Part shown: positions 63,402 through 64,000 of the stretch, piece by piece
Layout of the letters: each line of letters starts with the position of its first letter
Numbering within the stretch: position 1 is the stretch's first letter
Program-made: the position numbers and the translations under genes
The notes under the pieces: generated by a model
Database searches by the model: none
What the model saw: only the letters and a program-made list of their open reading frames with translations
What the model was told of the DNA's origin: nothing
Origin: Fragum whitleyi
Taxonomy: Eukaryota; Mollusca; Bivalvia; Cardiida; Cardiidae
Direction: 5' to 3'
Assembly: GCA_948146395.1 (NCBI GenBank)
Contig: OX411552.1
Coordinates: forward strand, 51,202,258 to 51,266,257
DNA length: 64,000 nt

Positions 63402-64000
63402 TTTTAGCTCACCTGAGCACATCGTGCTCAAGGTGAGCTTTTGTGATCATTGAATGTCCGTCGTCCGTCGTGTGTCGTCCGTCGTCAGGCGTCAACAATT
63501 TAAGTGTTTACACTCTAGAGGCCACAAATATTAACCAATCATCATGAAACTTGGTCAGATTAACCATCAGGTCACAAGGATGGACCCTATTGAAAATGGG
63601 AAAAATCCGTGCCATATCAAGGGAAAAGGGTCCTAAATGACAATTTTCTTGTTTACACTCTAGAAGCCACAAATATGGTCCAATCTTCATGAAACTTGGT
63701 CAGAGTAATTGTAAGGTCGCAAGGATGAACCCTATCGAAAATGGGAAGAATCTGTGTCATATCACAGGAAAAGGGGCCTTAATGACAATTTTCTTGTTTA
63801 CGCTCTAGAGGCCACAAATATGAACCAATGATCATGAAACTTGGCCAGAATGATTGTCAGGTCACAAGGATTAACCCTATTGAAAAAGGGAAGGATCTGT
63901 GTCATATCACGGGAAAAGGGGCTTTAATGACAAATTTTAGTTGACGCTCTAGAGGCCACAAATATGAACCAATCATCATGAATCTTGGCCAGAATGATTG
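63402..64000 (+). mobile_element. Family A element, cut by window end (A8)
   Basis: The 5' hairpin (AGCTCACCTGAGCAC, ATC, GTGCTCAAGGTGAGCT), GTCCGTCGTCCGTCGTGTG, and about three and a half 145-bp monomers of subtype a before the sequence ends. It is inserted in family I after a T-run. Confidence 0.85.

Noticed and set aside
60041..64000. Next SAMHD1 exon
   Set aside because: I searched for the expected segment after SFLYE with an acceptor in phase 0 and found no convincing match; the region is mostly repeats, so the exon probably lies beyond the window.

Overview
This is eukaryotic, AT-rich DNA, almost certainly from a bivalve mollusc. The evidence is a SAMHD1-type gene split into short exons by long introns, plus a dense load of elements whose build matches the molluscan 'pearl'/Helentron-associated (HINE) type: a terminal hairpin, a GTCC/ACGG tetranucleotide run, tandem monomers of 145-166 bp, and a hairpin just before a CTTGT or CTAGT end. 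I cannot name the species.

Gene content is one gene. SAMHD1 (dNTP triphosphohydrolase) lies on the + strand. Eight coding exons were read directly, at 31157-31376, 33568-33634, 34078-34153, 34722-34882, 38437-38552, 47867-47937, 56468-56617 and 59993-60040. Their phases join without a break into 303 residues: a KRAR nuclear-signal-like motif, a SAM domain, and the first part of the HD domain. Every human active-site and allosteric-site-1 residue I could place in this part is conserved at a constant offset of +5. The 3' part of the gene, including the last metal-ligand Asp, lies beyond the right edge. A 5' untranslated or short coding exon probably lies upstream, because an acceptor site sits 13 bases before the ATG.

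Layout. 1-1760: two LINE (non-LTR retrotransposon) remnants in opposite orientation. 1761-31036: gene-free upstream DNA with Helentron-like elements of families I call A, B and C, several MITEs, an 897-bp foldback element with a 40-bp loop, and tRNA-like SINE remnants. 31144-60040: the SAMHD1 exons. The two largest introns (9.3 and 8.5 kb) hold nested families B, C2, D, E, F, G and H, a 945-bp pogo-like element and a SINE. 60041-64000: more family E, A and I elements, the last cut by the window end.

The most interesting pattern is shared by the tandem-repeat elements. In at least seven families that differ in sequence, the 5' terminal arm has two possible partners: a nearby imperfect (often bulged) complement, and a usually better complement about 25-30 nt before the 3' end. 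Their monomers also share a hidden core of about 40 nt built around GATGAAACTTGG. About 30 of 32 recognisable copies lie in the same orientation. Family letters are local labels for this window only.
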